A stretch of 64,000 bases of DNA from JAKZRT01 sp965247915 (GTDB taxonomy: Bacteria; Pseudomonadota; Alphaproteobacteria; Rhodobacterales; Rhodobacteraceae): assembly GCA_965247915.1 (NCBI GenBank), contig OZ252048.1, positions 1 to 64,000 on the forward strand, given 5' to 3'. Of the stretch, positions 25,346-34,379 are shown piece after piece. The position numbers and the translations under genes were made by a program. Numbering within the stretch: position 1 is the first letter of the stretch; each line of letters opens with the position of its first letter. The notes beneath the pieces were generated by a model that saw only the letters and a list, made by a program, of their open reading frames with translations, was not told the origin of the DNA and ran no database searches.

Positions 25346-28248
25346 CGGCCCAACACCAGATGAACGGCGCTGTCGCTGTCATCCCATTCGCGGTATCGCG
25401 CCAGATGGTCATAATCGCCCGGGTGTTTGATGTATTTCACGGCCGCGCGCGCCGTATATCCCTGTTCAACCTTCCCGTAAGCGGCCAAAAGCTGAAGAAA
25501 CTCGTCGCGCACTTTTGCCGCCGTCTCTGCGCCCAGGTCGGCATCAACGCGCGAAAGCGTTGATCCGACGCCCAGATAAGCCGCCTCGATAACCGGCGCG
25601 GGCGGCACCGGGAGCGGTCGATCAAACGCGCCCGCCTCGGCCATGATCGCCAGCAAATAAAGCTGTTTGTCGAATGCCTTCTGCTCGGACGAAGTGGGTA
25701 CATGTCCGGTCTTATAGTCATAAATAATCAGTGATCCGTCCGGCGTCCGGTCAATCCGGTCCGCCGCGCCGGCCAGCGTAAAGGGTCCGGATCCATCCGG
25801 CAGGTCAAGCGCCAGACCACCCTTTGGCTCAAGCGCCAGCGGCGTTGCCTCGGTTTGCCGAAGAAGCTCATCGCCAAGAAACGCAGGCGCATTCTTTGCC
25901 AACCCTGCACGCCAAAGCCGCTGAGCGGATGGCCAGTCCGATAATTCCGCCAGCGCACCATCTGCAAGACGCATCAGGGTTTTATCGGTCAGGGTCTCGG
26001 GCGATGCGTTCGCGCCGCGGATCAGCCGTTCCAGAACCCGGTGAATAATCGTGCCGCGCAATGCTGCGTCAGGTTCGGGTCGCAGGGGCCTGAGCGGTTG
26101 CAGCCGCAGAATGGCGCGCGCGTAGATCGCGTAAGGGTCGCGCACTAGGGTCGAAACTCTGGTGACCGAAATATTGCGTGGCCGCGCCGAGACCGGCGGC
26201 GCGGGCGAGGGGCGCAGGGCAGGCGGCGTCGGCGCATAGTCGTGCTCGAGCGCCTCGGCCAAACGCAGCCACGCATCGCCGCGCGCCCGCATGGCCAGCA
26301 AGGCCTCGGGGCCGCCCTGACCCCGCAGGCCGGCCAACAGGTTGGTGATCCGGTTGATCCACCGCGCCGGCACGCTGAGGGCTTCGTCATCGCGCAGGCT
26401 GCGCGACAGAACCACCCTGTCCGCGGCAACGGCCTGTTGAAAATCATGCGCAGACAGTCCGATTTGCCGCTCGGGCAGCAAAAGACCGGCATCGCGGCGC
26501 ATTTGACGGTTCAACCAGGGGTCCGGGTTTGGCGCTTTGGGCCAGACGCCCTCGTTGAGCCCGCCGAGAATAGCCAGGTCAACGGCCTGAACCCGCGCCT
26601 CCAACGTGCCCCAGATCATGATCGCCGGGTGCGGCGTTACGGCGTCGCGAACATCATCGCGCGCCAGGACCGACGTCAAAAGCGAATGGTATTCGCGCGC
26701 GTCCAGGCGGCCCCCGTGGGCGGCGCTGGCCGCCAGTTCGTCCATCGCGCGGCGCGCGCTTTCGCCAGCGTCGCCTTCCCACACCAGAGCGCCGGACAGG
26801 CGCGTTGCGATCCGGGTGTTGGCCGCCACTAGATCAGACAGAGGACCGCCTGAAAGGCACTCTAATTCGCCCAATAACGCTGAAATATCCGCACCCCAGA
26901 CCGCGCGATCGGCGTCGTCCTTGGCCCAAGTATCCAAAGTGTCTGCTGTTGGGAACGGCACCGCGCCGCGCCGCAAGAACATCTCAAGATCGCGGACCGC
27001 GCGCAAATGCGACGGACGGTCCGTGCCCAGAGTGACCAGGGGGTGATTGACAAGTGCGATCAACTCGTCAGAGGCAAGGCGTCTGCCAAATGCGCCCGCG
27101 ATCAGGCGCAAAAGCCGCCCAGGTGGCGTTATCGTCAACCGATCACCGGCGCTGTCGTCGGGGCGAATGCCCCAGCGGTCCAGCGCGGCTGTCACCCGGC
27201 GCGCCAAGGTTCGGTCCGGCGTAATCAGCGCCGCCCGCAGGCCATCGCCCGCCGCCCGCCGCAGCCGCAGGGCAATCGCCAACGCTTCGGCGCGCGGGCT
27301 CAGCGCCTCGATCAAATCAATGTCTGAGCAGAGCGCCGTGACATCGCCCAGTTCTGGCCCGTCGCGCATCCAGCCATCGGTTACCGGAGCCGGGCGCAGC
27401 GCCAGCGACACCATCCGGTTGCGCGGCACCGACGCTGGTGCCGCATTTGTCCACCGCTGCAATTGATCGGGATCAACGTCCGCGCGGCGCAGAATTCGCA
27501 AAAACCGGTATTGCGGGTGATCTTCGACACCGGCGCTGTCATCAAGCGACCGCCAGGTGTCGCGTCCCATATGAAAGTCGAACCCCGGCAATACCACCGC
27601 ACCCTGCGGCTGATGGGCAACCGCATGCATCAACATCGACACCGGCCCCCGCGACCCGGTGGATCCGGCAACGATGATGGGGTGATCTGGCGGTGTGGAA
27701 TTCCAGCGCCGCAAAAGAACTTCGGCCGCCGCACGCTGCCGCGCTGCGGCATCAGGCGCGCCGGCAAATTCCGCCGCTATGTTCAGAAATTTGACCGCGC
27801 GCTGCCAGTGGCCCGATTGGTCCGAGATATCCAATGCCGCAAGAGCGTCTGGCGATACGCCCTCGTCCGCCATTTCGGTGAACAAAAGCGCCAGATTGTC
27901 AGCCAGATCGAAAGCAGCCGCGCGCGGGAAAAGACCGGGCAGGGTGGCGATCAGCTGCGCTACCAGCTGACGAAGCTCCAGCCGCCGCTGCAGCGCCGAG
28001 ACCGCCGGCGGCAGATCGGGCGCAGCGATGGTGCCCAGCTCGGCCAGCAGGCGAACCTTCGGGATCAGGCGCGGCGGACCTGCGTCGAAAACCTGCCACA
28101 GCCGCCGCCGCATCCGGGCCGTGTTCACCCACAGCTCGACCCGTGCCAGATCGGTCGGTCCATCACACCAGCGGCCGGACATGCCTCGCACCAGTTCGGC
28201 CGCGAAATCGACGCCCGGGGGCAGGGCAAATATGTTGGGCCTATCCAT
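25342..28248 (-). CDS. addB: Double-strand break repair protein AddB
   Basis: 968-aa partner of AddA with an inactivated helicase-like core and a C-terminal PD-(D/E)xK nuclease (LIIYDYKTGHVP near residue 860, with Asp and Lys present). The alphaproteobacterial AddB form, without the four-cysteine iron-sulfur motif of Bacillus AddB visible here. It starts 8 nt inside the end of the nucleotidyltransferase gene, so translation of the whole tsaE-addA run is probably coupled. Confidence 0.93.
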   Translation of the reverse strand: MDRPNIFALPPGVDFAAELVRGMSGRWCDGPTDLARVELWVNTARMRRRLWQVFDAGPPRLIPKVRLLAELGTIAAPDLPPAVSALQRRLELRQLVAQLIATLPGLFPRAAAFDLADNLALLFTEMADEGVSPDALAALDISDQSGHWQRAVKFLNIAAEFAGAPDAAARQRAAAEVLLRRWNSTPPDHPIIVAGSTGSRGPVSMLMHAVAHQPQGAVVLPGFDFHMGRDTWRSLDDSAGVEDHPQYRFLRILRRADVDPDQLQRWTNAAPASVPRNRMVSLALRPAPVTDGWMRDGPELGDVTALCSDIDLIEALSPRAEALAIALRLRRAAGDGLRAALITPDRTLARRVTAALDRWGIRPDDSAGDRLTITPPGRLLRLIAGAFGRRLASDELIALVNHPLVTLGTDRPSHLRAVRDLEMFLRRGAVPFPTADTLDTWAKDDADRAVWGADISALLGELECLSGGPLSDLVAANTRIATRLSGALVWEGDAGESARRAMDELAASAAHGGRLDAREYHSLLTSVLARDDVRDAVTPHPAIMIWGTLEARVQAVDLAILGGLNEGVWPKAPNPDPWLNRQMRRDAGLLLPERQIGLSAHDFQQAVAADRVVLSRSLRDDEALSVPARWINRITNLLAGLRGQGGPEALLAMRARGDAWLRLAEALEHDYAPTPPALRPSPAPPVSARPRNISVTRVSTLVRDPYAIYARAILRLQPLRPLRPEPDAALRGTIIHRVLERLIRGANASPETLTDKTLMRLADGALAELSDWPSAQRLWRAGLAKNAPAFLGDELLRQTEATPLALEPKGGLALDLPDGSGPFTLAGAADRIDRTPDGSLIIYDYKTGHVPTSSEQKAFDKQLYLLAIMAEAGAFDRPLPVPPAPVIEAAYLGVGSTLSRVDADLGAETAAKVRDEFLQLLAAYGKVEQGYTARAAVKYIKHPGDYDHLARYREWDDSDSAVHLVLGR

Positions 28249-28921
28249 GCGCCGCGCTCAACATGGCCTCGGCCCGCTCGACCGCCGCGGGCGTCCCTAC
28301 ATCGCACCACCCACCTGTCATCACCAGACCGCGTGCGGCCCCGGTGGCGATCATCTCGTCCCAGATCGCGTTCAGCGAGAAAACCTCTTTCGGATAGGCG
28401 GCTACCCGATCCGGGCCGATGATCTGCGCGCCGGTATATCGATGCGTCGCTCCACGTGTGATACGCCCCTCTGGCCCAAGGTCAAAATCACCGTTTCCAT
28501 CAGCCAGGGTCAGCAACAACAGGGCCTCGCAACGATCTGACCAGGCATCGGCAAGCTGGGCCAGGGGATTTTCGCCAAGCCAGACGGCATCGGTGTTCAG
28601 CGTGAATATCGGCCTTGTCGTGGGCTGCCCAAGCAATCCAAGCGCGTTCTTCAGGCCGCCCCCGGTATCCAGGAGCGTGGTTTGTTCGTGCGAGATCAAT
28701 ACTTTGCGGTCAGCCAAATGCGCGGCCAACATGCTGGCGTGATGGTGCGTATTGACAACGATCGGGTCCAGCCCGGCGTCAATCGCCAGGGCAATAGCAT
28801 GATCCACCAACGGTTTACCGCCGACCGGGATCAGACATTTTGGCCGATCAGCCGTCAATGGGCGCATTCGAAGGCCCAAGCCGGCCGCAAAAAGCATTAT
28901 CGCCGAGGCGTGCGCGGGCAT
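28241..28921 (-). CDS. Sugar-1-phosphate nucleotidyltransferase, MurU-like
   Basis: About 226 aa; left-handed helix-free nucleotidyltransferase with LFAAGLGLRMRPLTADRPK (nucleotide-binding loop and Lys) at the N-terminus and LNTDAVW (metal-binding Asp). Next to a kinase-like gene this matches the AmgK-MurU pair of Pseudomonas, which recycles N-acetylmuramate to UDP-MurNAc. Substrate is inferred from this neighbourhood. The start overlaps the kinase gene by 25 nt. Confidence 0.85.
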   Translation of the reverse strand: MPAHASAIMLFAAGLGLRMRPLTADRPKCLIPVGGKPLVDHAIALAIDAGLDPIVVNTHHHASMLAAHLADRKVLISHEQTTLLDTGGGLKNALGLLGQPTTRPIFTLNTDAVWLGENPLAQLADAWSDRCEALLLLTLADGNGDFDLGPEGRITRGATHRYTGAQIIGPDRVAAYPKEVFSLNAIWDEMIATGAARGLVMTGGWCDVGTPAAVERAEAMLSAAHG

Positions 28922-29904
28922 CTTTCCCTCAGATCGCCAAGAAGGGCTTTGTCGGGGCTGGGCAGCGCGTCGCGGACCAGCGTTGACAACGCCGCCAGGT
29001 CAGGGTGGCGCAGATCAGTCATGATATGGGTCCAAACGCGGGGGATCATGTCGATGTATTGCAGTTTCGCGTGGCGAAGCGCCAGACGCGCAAACACGCC
29101 CAGAATGCGGATGTTGCGCTGGACGGCCAACGCCGCGCAGGCATATTCAAAATCTGATCGGGGCAGGTTTGACTGGTCGAGATACCGGTCGTTCAGGGCC
29201 CGGGTCAGACCGTCGTCCAGATCACGGCGGGCATCGCGGGTCAGAGAAATCAGGTCATAGGCCGGGTGGCACAGGACCGCGTCCTGAAAATCCAGAAGCC
29301 CGACGCGGGCAACGCCGACGCGGTCAGGCAACCATATCAGGTTCTCGGCGTGATAATCACGCAGCGCAATCCGCGGTGGCGCTCCGGCAAATGGCGCAAA
29401 AAAAGGCTCTAACCTGGCGGAAAACATCGATGCGTCGGCGGCGGTCTGTCCCGAATACCAGGTAATGGCGGGTTGGGTCAGCGCGGCCAGCGCAGGCGCG
29501 TCCCAGTTCGGCAGATCGTCCAGAGGCGGCGCGCTGTGGAGATGGCGCAAGACATCAACCGCTGCCTCGTACCCTTGTCGTTCGGCTGTGGAATTGCCTC
29601 TGAAAGTCCGGGAATACAGGGCATCGCCAAAGTCTTCGACCAACAGAAAACCCTGCATTTCGTCGGCGCTAAGAATGTTCGGGGGGCTTAGCCCCAGATC
29701 GGACAGGTAGGCCGCGATGCTGATGAACTTTCGCAAAGCCGCGTTGTCCCCCGGGGCATCCATCAGCAGACAGCGCTGGCCGGACCGCCTGGTCAGTCGA
29801 AAATATCGCCTGGTCGAAGCGTCGCCCGCTAATGGGCAAATCTGGGCGCCGCCCCACCCGGTTTCCGACAAGAATGCGGCTCTTTTGGCCTCGCGCTCAG
29901 CCAT
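28897..29904 (-). CDS. Aminoglycoside-phosphotransferase-fold sugar kinase, AmgK-like
   Basis: 335 aa. Kinase fold with AGDASTRRYFRL (nucleotide loop), LLVEDFGDALY, ALRDYHAENLIWL (catalytic H-x-D/N loop) and LLDFQDAVLCHPAYDL (metal Asp). In Pseudomonas the homolog AmgK phosphorylates MurNAc and GlcNAc at the anomeric position. In alphaproteobacteria it sits between tsaE and the nucleotidyltransferase, as here. Role in peptidoglycan recycling is inferred from family and context. Confidence 0.85.
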   Translation of the reverse strand: MAEREAKRAAFLSETGWGGAQICPLAGDASTRRYFRLTRRSGQRCLLMDAPGDNAALRKFISIAAYLSDLGLSPPNILSADEMQGFLLVEDFGDALYSRTFRGNSTAERQGYEAAVDVLRHLHSAPPLDDLPNWDAPALAALTQPAITWYSGQTAADASMFSARLEPFFAPFAGAPPRIALRDYHAENLIWLPDRVGVARVGLLDFQDAVLCHPAYDLISLTRDARRDLDDGLTRALNDRYLDQSNLPRSDFEYACAALAVQRNIRILGVFARLALRHAKLQYIDMIPRVWTHIMTDLRHPDLAALSTLVRDALPSPDKALLGDLRERCPRTPRR

Positions 29905-30394
29905 GGCGATCCGCCAGTGCCCGATCGATCCGATGCGCCCAGTCGTCGGCCTGCCACTCTATTCGCACGCGGCGGCGCCCCAGGTCTTTTGTAACGCTGA
30001 GCGTTATCGTCAAGGCCTCACCCGGCGCCGCATCGCCCAGCCGATCAGGCCATTCGACGAGACACATGGCCGAAAGAAACGCCCCGTCCAGCCCAAGTTC
30101 GACCACTTCAGCGCGCTCGACAAGCCGATAAAGATCGGCGTGCCATATGGCCAGCCCGCCGATCTCGTAGCTTTGGACCAAGGTATATGTCGGCGAAGGA
30201 ACGTCTTCGGGTACACCTTCACGCATCATCAGACATTGAATGACCGCACGGGCAAAAAGGCTTTTTCCGGCACCAATGTCACCGGCCAGCAAGATGGTAT
30301 CCCCTTGCGCCAACATTGGCGCCAGGGCCTGCGCAAAGGCCCGCGTGTCATTTTCACTTTCAAATTCAAGTTGACGGCAGGAGACAGGCGACAT
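29897..30394 (-). CDS. tsaE: tRNA threonylcarbamoyladenosine biosynthesis ATPase TsaE
   Basis: Small P-loop ATPase needed with TsaB, TsaC and TsaD to make t6A37 in tRNA. Walker A GDIGAGKS is at residues 38-45 and SPTYTLVQSYE and HADLYRL follow, as in the family. 165 aa. The 3' end overlaps the kinase gene by 8 nt. It heads the tsaE-amgK-murU-addB-addA run. Confidence 0.93.
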   Translation of the reverse strand: MSPVSCRQLEFESENDTRAFAQALAPMLAQGDTILLAGDIGAGKSLFARAVIQCLMMREGVPEDVPSPTYTLVQSYEIGGLAIWHADLYRLVERAEVVELGLDGAFLSAMCLVEWPDRLGDAAPGEALTITLSVTKDLGRRRVRIEWQADDWAHRIDRALADRHG

Positions 30395-30443
30395 GCGTCA
30401 CCTTTACCGAGCGGTTGCGGCGGTTGCGGCCCCGCAACCGGTT

Positions 30444-32048
30444 TCAGACGGTTTCTTTTTTAAAGGCACCGGGCCGCAGGCGGGTACTGTCGCTGGCCGG
30501 TTGGGTGGTTGCCGTAAAGCCCACCAACGTCCGCCCAGCCGGCAACGGTACGAACCGGCAGTCCAGCGACCGGCCCGACTTCATCGCGATTTCGGCAGCC
30601 CATTCAGCCCGCTCCGACACCGCACCGACAAAGTCACGCAGATCGCCCCAGACCGGTGTCGGCTGGCAAGCTGCGGTCCAGTTGCGCGAGGCGTCAATGA
30701 TCGAAATTTCTCCGATGACCGACCGCGCATCAACGCCCCAAAGCTCTGAATAGGCAATATTCGACTGGATCAGCTGACCGGCCTGGGAAAAGACCGCCAG
30801 CGCCTCGGGAACCGCATCGAGAATTGCCTGACCCAGCTCGGTGTCGGTTCGAAAGCGCCGCGTCAACGTAACTTCGGATGAGATGTCTTCGAACAGAAAC
30901 GCCACCGCGCCTTCGGGGTGCGGACGTCCGGTCACCCGGTAGGTTTTTCCAGATGGCAGCGACCAGGTTTCGGCATAGGTGCCCTTGACGGCTTCTGCCT
31001 CAAGCGCAGTAATTCGCTGACGCCAACTGCCATAGTCCTTGGGCTCGGGCATCATCTGCCGGTTTCTAAGTTCGTCCAGAAATGCCGACAGCGATGGCCG
31101 GCCGGTAAGAAAGTCAACAGGCAGCGTCGAAAGGTCGGTCAACGCAGGATTAAAAAGCGCCAGCCTGCGGCGGCGATCAAAAATGGCCAGCCCAATGGGT
31201 AGGTGCGCAAAGGTTTTGGCCAGCGTCTGAATGAATTCGCGCAGGGCCCCTTCGGCACGCACGGCGCTGTCGGCGGAAACGGCAAAGTGCGGCATCTCGC
31301 CACCAAACGCATGGGCCTGGGTATCAAACCAGCTTGGCTTGGCACCGTCTTCGGGGGTCACAGAAACGCGGCGCAGCAATGCGTTGGCCGGCTCTTCGAC
31401 CCTCATCACCGACGCAAACAGCCGCGGTGGCGGCCATTTGATTGCGGCCGCTTCGCCCAATGTTTTGCGCGCCAGGTCAAAATAGGCGCGGTTCGCCCAA
31501 GTCACTGCGCCATTCTCGGCGTTGGATTTCCAGATAAGACACGGCGCGTGCTCGGCCAGCGCCCCCAACAGCGCGACATCGCGCTCCATTGAGAACAGAT
31601 TTTGCGCATCGATGGCGACAAGGGCCTCGGATTCGTCGGCCTGGATGATCGTGATCCGCAACATTCCGTTGCGCCATTCGGCCATCAAACGCATGGGCAT
31701 CGGTGCATCATCGCCCGACCATCGGTCAATCTTCTCGCCGCACGGCAGGTTCAGCAATTGCGGCCCGACGTCGGCAAAGCCCTTCGACAGCAGCCCCAAC
31801 ATCTGTTCCCAAGGCGTGTCGCCACCGGTCGCACCGCGCAACAGGCGACGCGCGCGGTCAGTGGCGTCAACCAACATCATCGCATCAAACAAGAACACCG
31901 CGGGTTCGGCATCGTGCGGATCAAAAACGGCGCGTCCTGCGGCATTACTGCGCTCGGACAAATGCGCGGCGGCAACAAGTGCCACGGTGACAACGCAAAA
32001 CGAAACAGCAACCAGACCGAAAACAGCAGCCAGATCGAGCGATTCCAT
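30444..32048 (-). CDS. Membrane-anchored PAS-domain protein without a kinase domain
   Basis: 534 aa. One N-terminal membrane helix (residues 5-28), then about three PAS-like modules (around 150-230, 270-345 with LPIGLAIFDRRRRLALFNPAL, and 390-480 with VPEALAVFSQAGQLIQSN). No histidine-kinase H-box or ATPase domain follows, so it would sense a signal and act through a partner. Commonly found beside tsaE in Rhodobacterales. Function unknown. Ends 50 bp before tsaE. Confidence 0.8.
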   Translation of the reverse strand: MESLDLAAVFGLVAVSFCVVTVALVAAAHLSERSNAAGRAVFDPHDAEPAVFLFDAMMLVDATDRARRLLRGATGGDTPWEQMLGLLSKGFADVGPQLLNLPCGEKIDRWSGDDAPMPMRLMAEWRNGMLRITIIQADESEALVAIDAQNLFSMERDVALLGALAEHAPCLIWKSNAENGAVTWANRAYFDLARKTLGEAAAIKWPPPRLFASVMRVEEPANALLRRVSVTPEDGAKPSWFDTQAHAFGGEMPHFAVSADSAVRAEGALREFIQTLAKTFAHLPIGLAIFDRRRRLALFNPALTDLSTLPVDFLTGRPSLSAFLDELRNRQMMPEPKDYGSWRQRITALEAEAVKGTYAETWSLPSGKTYRVTGRPHPEGAVAFLFEDISSEVTLTRRFRTDTELGQAILDAVPEALAVFSQAGQLIQSNIAYSELWGVDARSVIGEISIIDASRNWTAACQPTPVWGDLRDFVGAVSERAEWAAEIAMKSGRSLDCRFVPLPAGRTLVGFTATTQPASDSTRLRPGAFKKETV

Positions 32049-32119
32049 AAGGAGCCCCCGCCAAAACGAATACCTTTAGAATTGATTAACTTGGTTAATA
32101 TGAAGTTAAGCCTAGGACC

Positions 32120-33508
32120 TTACGATTGGAATCTCTGGTTTTCACCCAGACCCCCTGCGGTCGCGGTATCGGCCGGGCCCACGTCGGTTCGGCTCCAGGT
32201 CACATCGACAATCGCGCCGCGCCTCTCGGGCCGCTCGGCGTCTTTCAAAAACGGGTCCGAGCCGTTGGCAAACACAATTTCGGCGCCTGATCTTTCCAAA
32301 AGCGTCTTGGCAATGAACAAGCCCAGGCCCATGCCTTCGTATGCGGGCCGCCGGGCGGATCGGCGGCTGCGGCGGCGCATAAACGGGTCGCCAATGCGTC
32401 CGATCAGGTGGTTCGGGTACCCGGGTCCGTCGTCTGAGATTTTCACTGTAATACTGTCGTCCGACCAGGACGCATCGACCCAGACGTTGGCGTCGGCAAA
32501 GTCCACGGCGTTTTGAATCAGATTTCGGATGCCGTGAATAACCCCTGGCGCCCGGGTTATGGCCGGATGCAACCGTTTGGCGCCACCTTCAGGACCAATG
32601 GCAAAATGCACCGTTTTCCCACGGTCCACATGGGGTTCGGCGGCCTCGTCCAGGACTGCAGACAACGGCGCGGTGCGCGTGTAAAGATCATCCTTGCCCG
32701 CCCGGCCCATCGATCGCAGAATGTCGCGGCACCGGTCGGCCTGTTCGCCGATCAGCCGCACGTCTTCATGCAGCGCGCTGTCCGCTTCAAGCTCTTCGGA
32801 CATTTCCGAACTGACCAGCTTGATTGTGGCCAGCGGTGTGCCCAGTTCGTGCGCCGCCGCTGCGACAACGCCACCCAGATCGGTCAGCTTTTGTTCGCGC
32901 GCCAGCGCCATTTGCGTGGCAAACAATGCCTCGCCCATCGAGTGAGTCTCTTCCGACACGCGCTGAATGAGAACCGCGAGAAACACCACCCCGGCAAAAA
33001 TCGCCCCCCAGAACCCCAAAACGAACAGCGCCGGAAGTCTGAGCAACAAGCCCTCGGCGGTACGCATCGGCTGGTGGTAAAGCCCGACAAGAGTCATCAG
33101 AACCAGCGTCACAAGGACAAGGATAAGGATCGACCGCAGTTTCAGCGCCGTGGCCCCAACCGCCACCGGGGCCAGCACCATCAAGGCAAATGGGTTATGC
33201 AGGCCTCCCGTCAGCGACAACAAAATCGCAAGCTGGGCCACATCAAAAACCAGGAACGACGTGACGGCAAATTCGCTAAGCCGCTTGTTTTCAGGAAACA
33301 GGAAGATTGCCAGCAGGTTGGCAATGACGGCGGCGCCGATCACCAGAAAACAAAGCCCGGTATTGAACACCAGACCAAGGACGCGGTCGGCAAAGAGGAC
33401 CGCCGCGATCTGGCCAAGGATGGCGATCCAGCGCAGAACGACGAGCGTCCGCAGGCGCACCCACTGGCTGCGTTCGCGCGACAAGGTAAAGTCTTGACCG
33501 TTTGGCAT
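32120..33508 (-). CDS. regB: Redox-sensing histidine kinase RegB (PrrB)
   Basis: Global redox sensor that controls photosynthesis, CO2 fixation and respiration genes in Rhodobacter relatives. The ATG at 33508 gives 462 aa. Six membrane helices fill residues 20-185, with the quinone-binding GGLHNPF at 101-107. H-box AAAAHELGTPL has phospho-His220; the redox-active cysteine corresponds to Cys260 in ADRCRDIL. N-box (IRNLIQNAVDFAD), DDGPGYP and GMGLGLFIAK complete the ATPase domain. The gene is divergent from regA, 135 bp apart. Confidence 0.93.
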   Translation of the reverse strand: MPNGQDFTLSRERSQWVRLRTLVVLRWIAILGQIAAVLFADRVLGLVFNTGLCFLVIGAAVIANLLAIFLFPENKRLSEFAVTSFLVFDVAQLAILLSLTGGLHNPFALMVLAPVAVGATALKLRSILILVLVTLVLMTLVGLYHQPMRTAEGLLLRLPALFVLGFWGAIFAGVVFLAVLIQRVSEETHSMGEALFATQMALAREQKLTDLGGVVAAAAHELGTPLATIKLVSSEMSEELEADSALHEDVRLIGEQADRCRDILRSMGRAGKDDLYTRTAPLSAVLDEAAEPHVDRGKTVHFAIGPEGGAKRLHPAITRAPGVIHGIRNLIQNAVDFADANVWVDASWSDDSITVKISDDGPGYPNHLIGRIGDPFMRRRSRRSARRPAYEGMGLGLFIAKTLLERSGAEIVFANGSDPFLKDAERPERRGAIVDVTWSRTDVGPADTATAGGLGENQRFQS

Positions 33509-33643
33509 GCGGCTCCCGAAAAACGGCTGGGCAACCGGTGTATAGCATAAGGCGCGACCTGGATGCACGGCGGCATTCGGTATTTGACGCACCCGATCGG
33601 CCCGACTAATCTGCAGCGGCGAATTTTGACCCCGGGGGACCCC

Positions 33644-34198
33644 ATGAGCGAACGCGCGCTGCGCGACATCGGCGAAGACAGGTCGCTGTTGCTGGTCGAT
33701 GACGACGAACCTTTTGTCCGCCGGCTGGCGCGCGCGATGGAACGCCGCGGGTTCGAGCCCGAAACCGCCGAAAGCGTGGCCGCCGGCAAGGCCATCGCGA
33801 CGGCCCGACCGCCGGCCTATGCGGTGGTCGATCTGCGCCTTGGCGACGGCAACGGGCTGGACGTTGTGGAGGCCATCCGCGAGCGCCGCCCCGACAGCCG
33901 GGTGGTGGTTCTGACCGGATATGGGGCGATTGCGACCGCGGTAGCAGCAGTCAAGATCGGGGCCACGGATTATCTCTCAAAGCCGGCGGATGCCAATGAT
34001 GTGACCGCTGCCTTGCTGGCCCATCCCGACGATCTGCCGCCGCCGCCGGAAAACCCGATGTCGGCCGACCGGGTGCGGTGGGAGCATATTCAGCGGGTCT
34101 ATGAGCTGTGTGATCGCAACGTTTCCGAGACCGCGCGGCGGCTGAATATGCACCGCCGGACCTTGCAGCGGATCCTGGCGAAACGGTCACCGCGATAG
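33644..34198 (+). CDS. regA: Response regulator RegA (PrrA/ActR)
   Basis: 184 aa. Receiver domain with acidic pocket VDDDEP and phospho-acceptor Asp63 (VVDLRLGDG), then a proline-rich hinge (HPDDLPPPPENP) and a Fis-like helix-turn-helix (NVSETARRLNMHRRTLQRILAKR), the classic RegA layout. The ATG at 33644 matches the family start. In Rhodobacter senC lies between regB and regA; here the two are directly divergent. ahcY, linked to regA in R. capsulatus, lies 3 kb downstream. Confidence 0.93.
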   Translation: MSERALRDIGEDRSLLLVDDDEPFVRRLARAMERRGFEPETAESVAAGKAIATARPPAYAVVDLRLGDGNGLDVVEAIRERRPDSRVVVLTGYGAIATAVAAVKIGATDYLSKPADANDVTAALLAHPDDLPPPPENPMSADRVRWEHIQRVYELCDRNVSETARRLNMHRRTLQRILAKRSPR

Positions 34199-34214
34199 TG
34201 CTCAAGGGTGAGCA
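34199..34214 (+). terminator. Short hairpin after regA
   Basis: TGCTCA, loop AGGG, TGAGCA directly after the regA stop. Six-bp stem without a T tract, so only a weak terminator or processing site. The next 165 bp up to the Fic gene are AT-rich for this window and hold no gene I can support. Confidence 0.35.
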
Positions 34215-34379
34215 TTAGCGTAAGTAGCTGAAGACACTGAATTAACTCAACTTAAGGCGGCGCTGGACCGCGTGCATAACGCCGCTTAATTACTAAGCGC
34301 ACATTGGCCCCATAAATAACTCGTGCTTAATTATGGGACGAGATATACCAAGTTAAGTAACACAACTTGGGTTAGCGAA

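Noticed and set aside
27463..28422. 319-aa plus-strand ORF within addB
   Set aside because: Shadow of addB; composition R/P/Q-rich.
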